From Streptomyces flavidovirens DSM 40150 (lineage in GTDB: Bacteria; Actinomycetota; Actinomycetes; Streptomycetales; Streptomycetaceae), in NCBI RefSeq assembly GCF_000429085.1, contig NZ_AUBE01000005.1, positions 186,001-250,000 on the forward strand: DNA of 64,000 bases, in the 5' to 3' direction. A model generated the notes under the pieces. The model saw only the letters and a program-made list of their open reading frames with translations. It did not search any database and was not told the origin of the DNA. How positions within the stretch are numbered: position 1 is the first letter of the stretch; every line of letters begins with the position of its first letter. The position numbers were made by a program, and so were the translations under genes. This document shows positions 38,111 to 46,702 of the stretch, piece by piece.

Positions 38111-38535
38111 AGGTCATCATCGCCCGCGACCTCGACCCCGAGTCCTTCCAGCGGCGCGACCTCGTTGTGATCTCGCCCGGCTTGGGGTTCTCGATGGTGT
38201 GCGGTTCGCCGAGCGGGGCGAACGCCTCGGTGCCGTCCGCGTGTCATCCGCGTGTCGGAGCGGCTGCGGTGCCTGGCCAGGGCTCGTGGCCGCGCAGGCC
38301 GGTGGCGGCGAGGCTGGTGGTACAGCGACCGCATCCCGCTGGCCAACGTGAAGAGATGGTGGCGAACCGCATCCGCTCGGCCGCCGCTTACGGTCGGCGC
38401 CTTCCGGCATGCGCGGGGCGGTCCGCCGACCGACGGCGCTCCGGCCCGCCATCACTTGCCGTTCGACCGTCCAGGTCGCGTTGAGTTGGGCACCAGCCCA
38501 TTCGTATTCCACTCGCCCGCGTGTGCACGAGGGAG
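38111..38535. other. Unassigned region
   Basis: Open frames exist on both strands but none shows a recognisable domain. A short frame from ATG 38107 (MKVIIARDLDPESFQRRDL) has no convincing family. Base composition becomes clearly AT-richer from about 38500. Confidence 0.4.
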
Positions 38536-38563
38536 GAATGCTTGGGCGTTTTATGGTTGTTTG

Positions 38564-39163
38564 ATGCAATTTGTGCCTAGGTGGGCCTTGCTTTCGTCGG
38601 GGTGTGCGCCTGTCCTGTTGGTTGGAGGTTGGACGATCGCGGCGTTGCTCGAGGGGCCCGCCTACGACCCTGTCACTCAGACGATCAGCGTCTTGGCGGC
38701 CTACGGGGCTGCGGGATTCTGGGTGATGACCGGAGCGTTCCTCGCCCTGGGCGCCTGCCACCTGCTTACCGCCTGGGCGCTGCGCGCGGCCGCGCTCGCC
38801 GGACGTGTGGCGTTGGGCAGCGGGGGAGTGACGGCGTGGGTGGTGGCTCTGCTCCCGGCGCCGAGCAGTGGGGGTTCCTTGCGGCATGGTTCCGTTGCCG
38901 CGGTCGGCTTCGCTCTCCTGGCGGTGTGGCCGCTTCTGGCCGCCGATCGCGGGGGAGCCGCACCATGGGGACTCCGGCCCGTGCCCTCAATCGTGGCGAC
39001 TGCTTCTATGTGCGTCGGCGCGGCCTGGTTCATGATCGAAATGCATCATCACGGTGCCGCAGGTGTTGCTGAACGTCTCGTGACATCCATTCAGTCCCTG
39101 TGGCCCTTTGTGGTCGTCGCTTCCTGCCTCCGCCACTCCGACCATTACAGACCTTCGCAGTGA
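38564..39163 (+). CDS. DUF998-family membrane protein
   Basis: This 199-residue integral membrane protein has about six hydrophobic segments and the DUF998 pattern: WTIAALLEGPAYDPVTQTISVLAAYGA after helix 1, then [24 protein letters not shown], and HHGAAG near the last helices. The function of the family is unknown. ATG 38564 is used; it overlaps a TGA ending an eight-codon frame that starts at 38538 behind a good GGGAGG site, so translation may be coupled. The start region is AT-rich compared with the rest of the window. Confidence 0.7.
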   Translation: MQFVPRWALLSSGCAPVLLVGGWTIAALLEGPAYDPVTQTISVLAAYGAAGFWVMTGAFLALGACHLLTAWALRAAALAGRVALGSGGVTAWVVALLPAPSSGGSLRHGSVAAVGFALLAVWPLLAADRGGAAPWGLRPVPSIVATASMCVGAAWFMIEMHHHGAAGVAERLVTSIQSLWPFVVVASCLRHSDHYRPSQ

Positions 39164-39184
39164 CCAGGCCGATGGACACTTGGT

Positions 39185-39325
39185 TGCTGCTGCGTTCGGC
39201 CGCCTACGCCTTCGCCGGTTTGAGGACGACCCCGGCGCCGTTTCGAGTGGCCGTGCCGCCCTGGGTCGTACGTTCGCGCGGATGCACCAGCACCTCGGGG
39301 ATGTCGATGGCGACGCGCGCCGACG
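39185..39325 (-). pseudogene. Degraded lutB C-terminal fragment
   Basis: The reverse strand reads VAIDIPEVLVHPRERTTQGG then TATRNGAGVVLKPAKA and a stop. It aligns closely with residues VAIDIPEVLVHLRERVVEGG...ITIKPAKG of the intact LutB at 25102. Cluster-binding cysteines and everything upstream are absent. It shows that a second lut-type gene was once here. Confidence 0.65.
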
Positions 39326-39353
39326 GCCGGGAGACGCAGGTCACATTCGTCCA

Positions 39354-39380
39354 TGTCACAGGGCGTCGGGCTACCCCGTC
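39354..39380 (+). promoter_or_regulatory. ECF41-type promoter of the AhpD-like gene
   Basis: TGTCACA (39354-39360), exactly 16 bases, then CGTC (39377-39380) matches the -35/-10 pattern described for ECF41 sigma factors, as I recall it. It lies 40 bases before the ATG of a gene class typically controlled by ECF41, with an ECF41-type gene next door. Confidence 0.75.
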
Positions 39381-39420
39381 TCAGGGGGTGTAGCCACTGA
39401 CGACCACAGAGGAGCACACC

Positions 39421-39894
39421 ATGGACGCGCGACTGAACTACTTCTCCGACCCGACCGCCGACAAGTTCCTCAAGCACTTCATGGCGGCGGGCAAGGCGCT
39501 CAAGAGCTCGCCGCTGCCGACCGCCACACAGGAACTGGTGGCGCTTCGCGTAAGTCAGATCAACGGCTGCGCCGTCTGCATCGACATGCACACCAAGGAG
39601 GCCGCCGCTGCCGGCGAGACCTCGGCGCGGCTGCACCTGGTCGCGGCGTGGCGGGAGGCCACGGTCTTCACCGAGGCCGAGCGTGCCGCTCTGGAGCTGG
39701 CGGAGGAGGGAACGCGGGTCGCGGATGCGGCCGGTGGGGTCAGCGACGAGGTCTGGGCGAATGCCGCCAAGCACTACGACCAGGAGCAGCTCACCGCCCT
39801 TGTGATCCTGGTTTCCTTCATGAACACAGCGAACCGGCTGAACATCATGACGCAGCAGCCCGCCGGCAACTACGAGCTCGGGCAGTTCCACTGA
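39421..39894 (+). CDS. AhpD-like carboxymuconolactone decarboxylase-family protein
   Basis: This 157-residue protein has the AhpD core ATQELVALRVSQINGCAVCIDMHTKEA with the redox CxxC and the downstream histidine, then an SFMNTANRLNIM segment. Proteins of this family act as peroxidase-like or thiol-disulfide enzymes; real decarboxylase activity is not implied. It is the conserved neighbour and usual target of ECF41 sigma factors, and has a matching promoter immediately upstream and GAGGAG as ribosome site. The ECF41-type gene follows on the same strand. Confidence 0.88.
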   Translation: MDARLNYFSDPTADKFLKHFMAAGKALKSSPLPTATQELVALRVSQINGCAVCIDMHTKEAAAAGETSARLHLVAAWREATVFTEAERAALELAEEGTRVADAAGGVSDEVWANAAKHYDQEQLTALVILVSFMNTANRLNIMTQQPAGNYELGQFH

Positions 39895-40046
39895 GCAGCA
39901 CCAGCACCAGCACAGCATCAGCACCAGCATCAGTAACTGGCTCGGGCGTTGCTCCGCGCCTGCCGGTCGCCCGGATGATCACCAGAGGACGCCTGCGCCG
40001 GCGAGTACGGCCGGGTGGGAGCGTCTCAAGGGGAAGGGGATTCGGC

Positions 40047-40967
40047 GTGAGCAAGGTCGAGGAGTTCGAGGAGCTACGGCCGCTGTTGTTTTCGATCGCC
40101 TATCGGATCCTGGGCAGTGTGGGTGAGGCCGAGGATGCGGTCCAGGAGACATGGCTGCGCTTTGACGGCTCGGCGACCCGGCCCACGTCGACCAAGGCAT
40201 TTCTGTCGGCCACGGTGACACGGATCTCGATCGATGCTGCGTTCCGCGCGGGTGCGGCGGGAGGAGTACGTCGGGCCGTGGCTTCCCGAGCCGTTGCTGA
40301 GCGATCCGTATCAGGATCCGGCGCGGTCGGTGGAGCTGGCCGACTCGGTGTCGATGGCGGCGCTGTTGCTGCTGGAGCGGCTCAGCCCGCTGGAGCGGGC
40401 GGTGTTTGTGCTGCGGGAGGTGTTCGCCTTCGGGTTCGACGAGATGGCCGCGGCGGTGGGGCGTTCGGAGGCGGCGTGCCGGCAGCTGGTGGTGCGGGCG
40501 CGGCGGCATATGGGCGCCGGGCGGCCGCGGTTCGCAGCGGACCGTCAAAGCGACAGGAGCTGGCGACGCGGTCCTTCGACGCGCTGAAGAACGGCGATGT
40601 GGGCGGGCTGCGGAATCTGCTGGCCGCCGACGTACTGCTGATCGGGGACGGCGGCGGCAAGGCCCCGCAGCTGGTCAAGGCCGTCATGGGCGCGGACAAC
40701 GTGGCTCGGCTGCTGGGCTCGGTCTTCCCCTGGCTGATCGAAGTAGACGTGACGTTCGAGCTGCAAGAGATCAATGGCCAGCCTGGTGCGATCTCCCGCG
40801 ACCGGAACGGCAAGGTGGTGCACATCCTGGCCCTTGAGGTGCTCGACGGACAGATTCAGACGATCCGAGGGGTGATCAATCCCGACAAGCTCGGCCACCT
40901 CGGGCCGGTCGCCGACGCCTGGGCCATCGACCGCGAGGTGAAGCAGGCCCGTCGGCGGGTGAACTGA
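40047..40967 (+). pseudogene. ECF41-type RNA polymerase sigma factor with two frameshifts
   Basis: Starting at GTG 40047, region 2 is readable (FEELRPLLFSIAYRILGSVGEAEDAVQETWLRF) to TRISIDA at about 40235. The reading then continues in the +1 frame (RSARVRREEYVGPWLPEPLL ... region 4 LSPLERAVFVLREVFAFGFDEMAAAVGRSEAACRQ...) and returns to the first frame near 40550 for the SnoaL-like C-terminal domain. All three ECF41 signatures can be found: WLPEP, DGGGK and NPDKL. Normal members are about 290-300 residues in one frame. The two shifts compensate, so either both are sequence errors or the gene is dead. It should regulate the AhpD-like gene. Confidence 0.8.
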
Positions 40968-41531
40968 CCTCGGGAGTGGCGTGGGCTGTCGACTCCTCCA
41001 ACAGCAGCTCATGTCAGCGGCCGCAAAATGCGACCCCCGGTGCCTCGGACTTGGACAACTGCCCCTTGAGGCGCCATGGTCGCTGGCGAAGGCCTCGGCC
41101 TTGCTGGTCTTGAACGTGCCGGAACGAAGCAAGCGTTACCACCGGCGCCGCGACGCGGCCACCGCAGGCTCCGGTTCGGCGAGGCGGTCAGCAACTCGTA
41201 GAGGCGGCTGCTCATGCGGTTTGACGTTGGGCCGGGGCTTATTGCGCCTTGCCACGTATAGCCGGGGTCGTTCCTGGCTGGTCGTCGGTCCGGACCACAC
41301 GAGGCCCCTCCCTCGTGTGGTCTGCTCGATGGTTCACAGTCGCGAGCTTGCCGGGGCCCCCCGCGCCCATGACCCGGTTGCGGGTCGGGTCGAATTCTGC
41401 GGAGTTCCGCCGACTGCCGCCCCGACGTTGCCCGTTGCCGGGTTCGTCCCATTGGCTCTGCCCTGGCCGCCGCCGGGTGCTTGGCCCCCAGAGCGGTCGG
41501 TTGACCGGCGAGGGGGTCTTGGCAAGCAGTA
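40968..41531. other. Intergenic region with a terminator-like hairpin
   Basis: About 560 bases with no recognised coding family on either strand. A 12-base perfect stem occurs at 41293-41322. The region separates the sigma gene from the hydroxyproline operon. Confidence 0.5.
41293..41322. terminator. 12-bp perfect hairpin
   Basis: GACCACACGAGG and CCTCGTGTGGTC surround a six-base pyrimidine loop. A factor-independent terminator is likely, direction unclear. Confidence 0.55.
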
Positions 41532-41550
41532 GTGCAATGTGAAATGTTAC
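41532..41550. promoter_or_regulatory. AT-rich motif before the hydroxyproline operon
   Basis: GTGCAATGTGAAATGTTAC lies directly before the GTG start at 41555. Its core AATGTGAAAT recurs exactly in the collagenase promoter, suggesting a common regulator. Confidence 0.45.
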
Positions 41551-41554
41551 AGGC

Positions 41555-42709
41555 GTGCTCACGAGAGACTCGTCAGACGTCATCGTCATCGGAGCAGGTG
41601 TGGTCGGCGCCGCCTGCGCCTACTACGCCGCCCGGTCCGGCCTCACCGTCACCGTGCTCGACCGCGGCCCCGTGGCAGGTGGCACCACGGGTGCCGGTGA
41701 GGGCAACCTCCTGGTCTCCGACAAGGAGCCCGGACCCGAACTCGAACTCGCCCTTCTCTCCTCGCAGTTGTGGCGCGAGCTCGCCGAACTGCTGCCACCC
41801 GTGACCGAGTACGAGCCCAAAGGCGGCCTCGTTGTCGCCTCCGGAGAGGCCGGCATGGCCGCGTTGCGCGACTTCGCAGCCGGGCAGGAGAACGCGGGGG
41901 TCACGGCCCACGAGATCCCGGCGGACCGGCTGCACGACCTGGAGCCCCACCTCACCCCCGCTCTGGCGGGCGGCTTCCACTATCCGCAGGACGCCCAGGT
42001 CCAGCCCGCACTGGCGGCGGCCCATCTGCTGAAGGCGGCGGGCGAGCGGGTGCGGCTGCGGCTCGGCGAGGAGGTCACCGGTCTGCTCACCGGGGCCAGT
42101 GGCGAGGTCCGGGGGGTGCGCACGGCGTCGGGGGAGGTGCATGGCCCGTACGTGGTCAACGCCGCCGGCACCTGGGGCGGTGAACTCGCCCGGCTCGCGG
42201 GGGTGGAGCTCCCCGTGCTGCCCCGCAGAGGGTTCGTGCTCGTCACCGAACCACTGCCGCGCGTGGTGCGGCACAAGGTGTACGCGGCGGATTACGTCGC
42301 CGACGTGGCCAGTGGGTCCGCCGCGCTGCAGACCTCGGCGGTGGTCGAGGGCACGCCCGCGGGGCCGGTCCTGATCGGCGCCAGCCGAGAACGGGTGGGC
42401 TACGACCGGTCCTTGTCGGTCGAGGTGCTGCGGCGCCTCGCGGCCGGGGCCACGGCTCTGTTCCCAGCGCTGGCCGGGGTGCGGGTGATGCGGACGTACG
42501 CGGGCTTCCGCCCGTACCTGCCGGACCACTTGCCCGCGATCGGTCCCGATCCACGCGTCCCCGGGCTGCTGCACGCCTGCGGCCACGAGGGCGCGGGAAT
42601 CGGCCTCGCACCGGCCACCGGGCTGGTCATCGCCCGGTACCTGACCGGCGGTGAACCGCTTCTCGACACAGCCCCGTTCAGGCCGGACCGCTTCCCAGCC
42701 GCCGTCTGA
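41555..42709 (+). CDS. FAD-dependent D-amino-acid oxidase/dehydrogenase (probable D-hydroxyproline dehydrogenase, catalytic subunit)
   Basis: This 384-residue DAO-family flavoprotein has the dinucleotide motif VIVIGAGVVGAACAYYAARSG, the central YPQDAQVQPALAAAHLL substrate region, VNAAGTWGGELARLAG and the C-terminal GHEGAGIGLAPATG FAD site. Alone it could oxidise many secondary or D-amino acids. The next two genes encode the ferredoxin-like and FAD/BFD subunits of a multi-subunit dehydrogenase, and the operon continues with a DapA-family enzyme and hydroxyproline epimerase, so cis-4-hydroxy-D-proline is the likely substrate. The GTG start lies four bases after the AT-rich motif. Confidence 0.82.
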   Translation: MLTRDSSDVIVIGAGVVGAACAYYAARSGLTVTVLDRGPVAGGTTGAGEGNLLVSDKEPGPELELALLSSQLWRELAELLPPVTEYEPKGGLVVASGEAGMAALRDFAAGQENAGVTAHEIPADRLHDLEPHLTPALAGGFHYPQDAQVQPALAAAHLLKAAGERVRLRLGEEVTGLLTGASGEVRGVRTASGEVHGPYVVNAAGTWGGELARLAGVELPVLPRRGFVLVTEPLPRVVRHKVYAADYVADVASGSAALQTSAVVEGTPAGPVLIGASRERVGYDRSLSVEVLRRLAAGATALFPALAGVRVMRTYAGFRPYLPDHLPAIGPDPRVPGLLHACGHEGAGIGLAPATGLVIARYLTGGEPLLDTAPFRPDRFPAAV

Positions 42710-42716
42710 TCCACCC

Positions 42717-42778
42717 GCGTCCGAGACCCGCATCCGAGATCCGTAACCGAGACCCGCGTCCGAGACCCGCACACGAGA
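42717..42778 (+). repeat. Degenerate 13-15-bp tandem repeats
   Basis: Four to five copies of a CCGAGACCCGCRT-like unit fill the gap between the first two genes of the hydroxyproline operon, ending at the ribosome site of the next gene. Confidence 0.7.
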
Positions 42779-42789
42779 GGAGGCCCGCA

Positions 42790-43104
42790 GTGGCCCGTAC
42801 CCCCGCCGAACTGGTCGGGGCGCAGCCCGAGCCGCCGTTCGAGATCACTCTGGACGGACGTCCCGTAGCCGCCCTGACCGGACAGTCCGTCGCCGCCGCG
42901 CTGTGGGCGGCGGGCATCCTCGCCTGGCGCACCACCCGCGTCGGCGGCCGGCCGCGAGGCGCCTTCTGCGGCATCGGCCAGTGCTACGACTGCCTCGCCA
43001 CCGTCAACGGAGAGCCCAACCGGAGGGCCTGCCTGGTCCCGGCCCGCCCCGGTGACGCGATCACCACCCAGGAGGGACACGGCCGTGCCGACCTCAGCGT
43101 CTGA
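42790..43104 (+). CDS. 2Fe-2S ferredoxin-like subunit of D-hydroxyproline dehydrogenase (HcnA/SoxA-N type)
   Basis: This 104-residue protein is a plant-type ferredoxin-like domain: an EITLDGRPVAALTGQSVAAAL beta-grasp start and the cysteine motif FCGIGQCYDCLATVNGEPNRRAC that binds a 2Fe-2S cluster. Such small subunits partner with FAD proteins in hydroxyproline, proline and sarcosine oxidase-like complexes. GAGGAGG precedes the GTG. It overlaps the next gene by 20 bases, indicating a coupled complex. Confidence 0.83.
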   Translation: MARTPAELVGAQPEPPFEITLDGRPVAALTGQSVAAALWAAGILAWRTTRVGGRPRGAFCGIGQCYDCLATVNGEPNRRACLVPARPGDAITTQEGHGRADLSV

Positions 43105-44641
43105 ACCGTACGACCTCGCGGTCATCGGCGCGGGACCAGCCGGACTGTCCGGCGCCGTCACCGCCTCGGAATCCGGCCTGTCGGTCGCCCTTCTCGATAC
43201 GTCCGGCCAGGTCGGCGGCCAGTTCTACCGGCATCCCGCACCCGCACTCGGAGCGGTCCGCCCCGAGGCCCTGCACCATGACTGGTCGGCCTTCACCGAG
43301 CTGTGCCGACGCCAGCGCGCGAGCGACATCGCTCACCTGGCGGGGCATCACGTCTGGGCGGTGACGCGGGAAGGCGGGGGTGTGTGGGCGGTGCACGCCG
43401 TGACCGGGGCCGACGGCGACGGTGAGCGTCCCGTGTGTGTGCGGGCCCGCGCCGTCCTCCTCGCTACCGGGGCGTACGAACGTCAACTTCCCTTCCCTGC
43501 TTGGACCTTGCCGGGTGTGGTGGGTGCCGGAGGCGCCCAGGCCATGCTCAAGTCGGGGCTCGCGCTGCCCGGCAGGCGGGTCGTCGTCGCGGGCAGCGGC
43601 CCGCTGCTGCTCGCCGTCGCCTCCTCGCTCGCCGCCGCCGGGGCACGCGTCCCCGCCGTGGTGGAGGCGTCCGGCTATCTGCGGTACGCCCGCCACCCCC
43701 GCGTCCTGGCCGCCAATCCGCACAAACTCGCCGAAGCGGCGACCCATGGCGCCGCGCTGCTCCGCCACGGCGTGCGGGTGCGTACGCGCAGTGCGGTCAT
43801 CCAGGTGCACGGCACCGAACGGGTGGAGGCCGTTACGGTCGCCCGGCTCGACCCGAGCTGGCGGCCCGTACAGGGGTCGGGCCGTCGCATCGAGTGCGAC
43901 GCGCTCGCCGTGGGGCACGGCCTCGTGCCCCAGATCGAGCTCGCCACCACAGTCGGCTGCGCCACCCGCCGTACCGCCGACGGAACCACCGCCCTCGCCC
44001 TGGACGACCTCCAGGAGACCTCCGTGTCCGGCCTGTGGGCGGCGGGGGAGACCGGCGGGGTCGGCGGCGCCCAACTAGCCCAAATAGAAGGGGAATTGGC
44101 GGGCACCGCCATCACCGCCCGGCTGCTCGGACGGCCCCGGCTCGCCCGGAGCGGGCGCGTGGACGAACTGTGCCATCACCGCGACCGCATGCGGGTCTTC
44201 GCCGATGTCATGGCCGCCGCCCACGCGGCCGGACCCGGATGGGCGCACTGGTTGACCGACGACACGGACGTGTGCCGCTGCGAGGAGGTCACCGCCGGAC
44301 GCGTCCGCGAGGCGATCGACGACCTCGGCGCCCGTGACGCGCGGACCGTCAAGCTCCTCACCCGGGCGGGCATGGGGTGGTGTCAGGGGCGGATGTGCGG
44401 TGCGGCCGTGGCCTGCCTCGCGGCCGGCGGTGGCGCGGTGCCGCCGCCGGACGAGCGCCGCCCGCTCGCCGTTCCCGTCCCGCTCGGGGTGCTCGGCGCC
44501 CTCGGCTCGCCCCAGGGGGCGGCCGTCGCGGCTGAGGGGGCTGAGGCGGTCGTGGTGGCTGAGGGGCTGAGGGCGGCTGAGGCGACCGAGAGGGGCGCCG
44601 TACCCGACGCCGCGGATCCCGCCGGGAAGGCCGACGGCTGA
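43085..44641 (+). CDS. FAD/NAD(P)-binding oxidoreductase subunit with BFD-like 2Fe-2S domain (HcnB type)
   Basis: This 518-residue flavoprotein has two Rossmann motifs (VIGAGPAGLSGAVTASESG and VVVAGSGPLLLAVASSL), an ATGAYERQLPFP segment, GLWAAGETGGVGGAQLAQIEG and a C-terminal BFD-type cluster site: CRCEEVT followed by GMGWCQGRMCG. It is expected to pass electrons from the catalytic flavoprotein to the respiratory chain. GTG 43085 has AGGAGGG before it. The last about 60 residues are an Ala/Glu-rich repetitive tail produced by a GGCTGAGG repeat, absent from typical homologues. Confidence 0.83.
   Translation: MPTSASEPYDLAVIGAGPAGLSGAVTASESGLSVALLDTSGQVGGQFYRHPAPALGAVRPEALHHDWSAFTELCRRQRASDIAHLAGHHVWAVTREGGGVWAVHAVTGADGDGERPVCVRARAVLLATGAYERQLPFPAWTLPGVVGAGGAQAMLKSGLALPGRRVVVAGSGPLLLAVASSLAAAGARVPAVVEASGYLRYARHPRVLAANPHKLAEAATHGAALLRHGVRVRTRSAVIQVHGTERVEAVTVARLDPSWRPVQGSGRRIECDALAVGHGLVPQIELATTVGCATRRTADGTTALALDDLQETSVSGLWAAGETGGVGGAQLAQIEGELAGTAITARLLGRPRLARSGRVDELCHHRDRMRVFADVMAAAHAAGPGWAHWLTDDTDVCRCEEVTAGRVREAIDDLGARDARTVKLLTRAGMGWCQGRMCGAAVACLAAGGGAVPPPDERRPLAVPVPLGVLGALGSPQGAAVAAEGAEAVVVAEGLRAAEATERGAVPDAADPAGKADG
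44529..44584 (+). repeat. GGCTGAGG repeats in the 3' end of the oxidoreductase gene
   Basis: Five imperfect copies of GGCTGAGGG encode the Ala-Glu-rich tail. Confidence 0.65.
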
Positions 44642-44716
44642 ACCTCCCCCGTGCCCCTCCCTCGCGGCACCGCGCCATCCAAGTAAATGTCACCCGCCAT
44701 AGAAGGGCTCACCGGC

Positions 44717-45625
44717 ATGACCGCCACCACCTGGAACAACTCCCGACCCTGGCGCGGCATCATGGTCGCCACCGCGCTCCCCCTGCGCGCGGACCTCTCC
44801 GTCGACTACGACGCCTACGCCGAGCACGTCCGCCGGCTCATCGAGAACGGCTGCGACGGCGTGGTCCCCAACGGCTCGCTCGGCGAGTACCAGACCCTGA
44901 CCGACGAGGAGCGGGCCCGCGTGGTCCACACCGCGGTAGAGGCCGCGGGCGACGGAGCACGGGTGATGCCCGGCGTCGCCGCGTACGGCAGTGCCGAGGC
45001 CCGGCGCTGGGCGGAGCAGGCGGCCGAGGCGGGCGCGGGCTCCGTACTGCTCCTGCCGCCGAACGCCTACCGCGCCGACGAGGCGGCCGTACGCGCACAT
45101 TACGCCGACGTGGCCCGGGCCGGCCTCCCCGTGGTGGCGTACAACAACCCCATCGACACCAAGGTCGACCTGACCCCCGCCCTGCTCGCCCGGCTCCACG
45201 GCGACGGGCACATCGTGGCGGTGAAGGAGTTCACCGGCGATGTCCGCCGCGCGTACGAGATCGCCGAACTCGCCCCGGACCTTGACCTGTTGGTCGGTGC
45301 GGACGACGTCCTGCTGGAACTCGCCGTGGCCGGTGCGGTCGGCTGGATCGCGGGTTACCCCAACGCCTTCCCGGCCACCTGCGCCACGCTCTACCACGCA
45401 GCGATGGCCGGAGACCTGCGGACAGCGGTTCCCCTCTACAAGTCGCTGCACCCGCTGCTGCGCTGGGACTCGAAGACCGAGTTCGTGCAGTCGATCAAGC
45501 TGTCCATGGACATCGTCGGGCGTCAGGGCGGCCCGGTCCGCCCTCCGCGCGTCCCGCTCACGGGCCCGGTCGAGGCCGGGGTACGGGAGGCGACCGAGAA
45601 GGCCGTCGCCGACGGTCACCACTGA
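44717..45625 (+). CDS. DapA-family lyase, probable 1-pyrroline-4-hydroxy-2-carboxylate deaminase
   Basis: This 302-residue DHDPS/NAL-family enzyme has the GxxGE motif as NGSLGEYQTLTDEER, the catalytic tyrosine in VVAYNNPIDTKVD and the Schiff-base lysine in HIVAVKEFTGDVRR. Next to a hydroxyproline epimerase and D-hydroxyproline dehydrogenase it is best assigned as the deaminase that turns pyrroline-hydroxy-carboxylate into 2-oxoglutarate semialdehyde. ATG 44717 with GAAGGG upstream was taken over ATG 44687. Other DapA-family activities cannot be excluded from sequence alone. Confidence 0.8.
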   Translation: MTATTWNNSRPWRGIMVATALPLRADLSVDYDAYAEHVRRLIENGCDGVVPNGSLGEYQTLTDEERARVVHTAVEAAGDGARVMPGVAAYGSAEARRWAEQAAEAGAGSVLLLPPNAYRADEAAVRAHYADVARAGLPVVAYNNPIDTKVDLTPALLARLHGDGHIVAVKEFTGDVRRAYEIAELAPDLDLLVGADDVLLELAVAGAVGWIAGYPNAFPATCATLYHAAMAGDLRTAVPLYKSLHPLLRWDSKTEFVQSIKLSMDIVGRQGGPVRPPRVPLTGPVEAGVREATEKAVADGHH

Positions 45626-45684
45626 TCACTGGTCACTGATCACCGATCACCTGATCACCCCCGATCACCGATCACCTGATCGCC
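45622..45684 (+). repeat. GATCACC tandem-like repeats
   Basis: About eight GATCAC-type units fill the gap; a 15-base unit ACCGATCACCTGATC occurs exactly at 45642 and 45667. They span the 3' end of one gene to the ribosome site of the next. Confidence 0.75.
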
Positions 45685-45697
45685 GAAAGGATCCTCC

Positions 45698-46702
45698 GTG
45701 CGCACCCGCCACGTCTTCCACGCAGTCGACTCGCACACCGAGGGCATGCCCACGCGCGTCATCACCGGTGGCGTCGGGGTGATCCCCGGCACCACCATGG
45801 CCGAGCGCCGTCTCCATTTCATGGAACACCTCGACCACGTACGGACGCTGCTGATGTACGAGCCGCGTGGCCACGCCGCCATGAGCGGCGCGATCCTGCA
45901 GCCGCCCACCCGCCCCGACGCCGACTACGGCGTTCTCTACATCGAGGTCTCCGGTGTGCTGCCGATGTGCGGACACGGCACCATCGGGGTGGCCACGGTC
46001 CTCGTCGAGACGGGCATGGTGCCGGTCACCGAACCCGTCACCACCGTCCGCCTCGACACCCCGGCCGGTCTGGTCACCGTCGACGTACAGGTGACGGACG
46101 GTGCGGCCACCTCTGTCACGCTCACCAATGTGCCCGCGTTCTGCGCCGGGCTCGACCGCAAGGTGGACGTCCCCGGCTACGGGACGGTGACCTACGACCT
46201 CGCGTTCGGCGGCAACTTCTACGCCTTCGTGCGACTGGACGAACTCGGGCTGCCCTTCGACCGTACCCGCAAGGACGACCTGCTGGCCGCGGGCCTGGCC
46301 ATCATGGAGGCGATCAACGCGTCGCCGACCCGGCCGGTCCATCCGGAGCAACCGGACATCGCCGGCGTCAAGCACGTCTACCTGGCGGCGCCCGGCTCCG
46401 ACGCCGTCCGCTCCCGCCACGCGATGGCCATCCATCCGGGATGGTTCGACCGCTCGCCGTGCGGCACCGGCACCTCCGCCCGCATGGCTCAGCTCCACGC
46501 CCGAGGCGAGCTTCCCCTCGGCCGTGACTTCGTCAACGAGTCGTTCATCGGTACGGAGTTCACCGGCCGGCTGATCGGGGAGACGGAGGTCGGCGGTGTT
46601 CCCGCGGTCGTCCCCACCGTCACCGGCCGGGCCTGGATCACCGGCACCACGCAGTACTTCCTCGACCCGGCCGATCCGTTTCCCGGAGGCTTCCTCCTGT
46701 GA
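45698..46702 (+). CDS. 4-hydroxyproline 2-epimerase (proline racemase family)
   Basis: This 334-residue two-lobed cofactor-independent epimerase keeps both catalytic cysteines, MCGHGTIGVA near residue 90 and SPCGTGTSARMA near 250, and the substrate contacts typical of hydroxyproline rather than proline enzymes (early HAVDSHTEGMPTRVITGG, GGNFYAFV). It converts trans-4-hydroxy-L-proline to cis-4-hydroxy-D-proline, substrate of the dehydrogenase encoded upstream. GTG with GAAAGG. Its stop overlaps the start of the decayed aldehyde dehydrogenase. Confidence 0.9.
   Translation: MRTRHVFHAVDSHTEGMPTRVITGGVGVIPGTTMAERRLHFMEHLDHVRTLLMYEPRGHAAMSGAILQPPTRPDADYGVLYIEVSGVLPMCGHGTIGVATVLVETGMVPVTEPVTTVRLDTPAGLVTVDVQVTDGAATSVTLTNVPAFCAGLDRKVDVPGYGTVTYDLAFGGNFYAFVRLDELGLPFDRTRKDDLLAAGLAIMEAINASPTRPVHPEQPDIAGVKHVYLAAPGSDAVRSRHAMAIHPGWFDRSPCGTGTSARMAQLHARGELPLGRDFVNESFIGTEFTGRLIGETEVGGVPAVVPTVTGRAWITGTTQYFLDPADPFPGGFLL

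Noticed and set aside
39895..39935. CAGCACCAG/CATCAG short repeat after the AhpD-like gene
   Set aside because: Low-complexity trinucleotide sequence with no array structure or symmetry; not a CRISPR.
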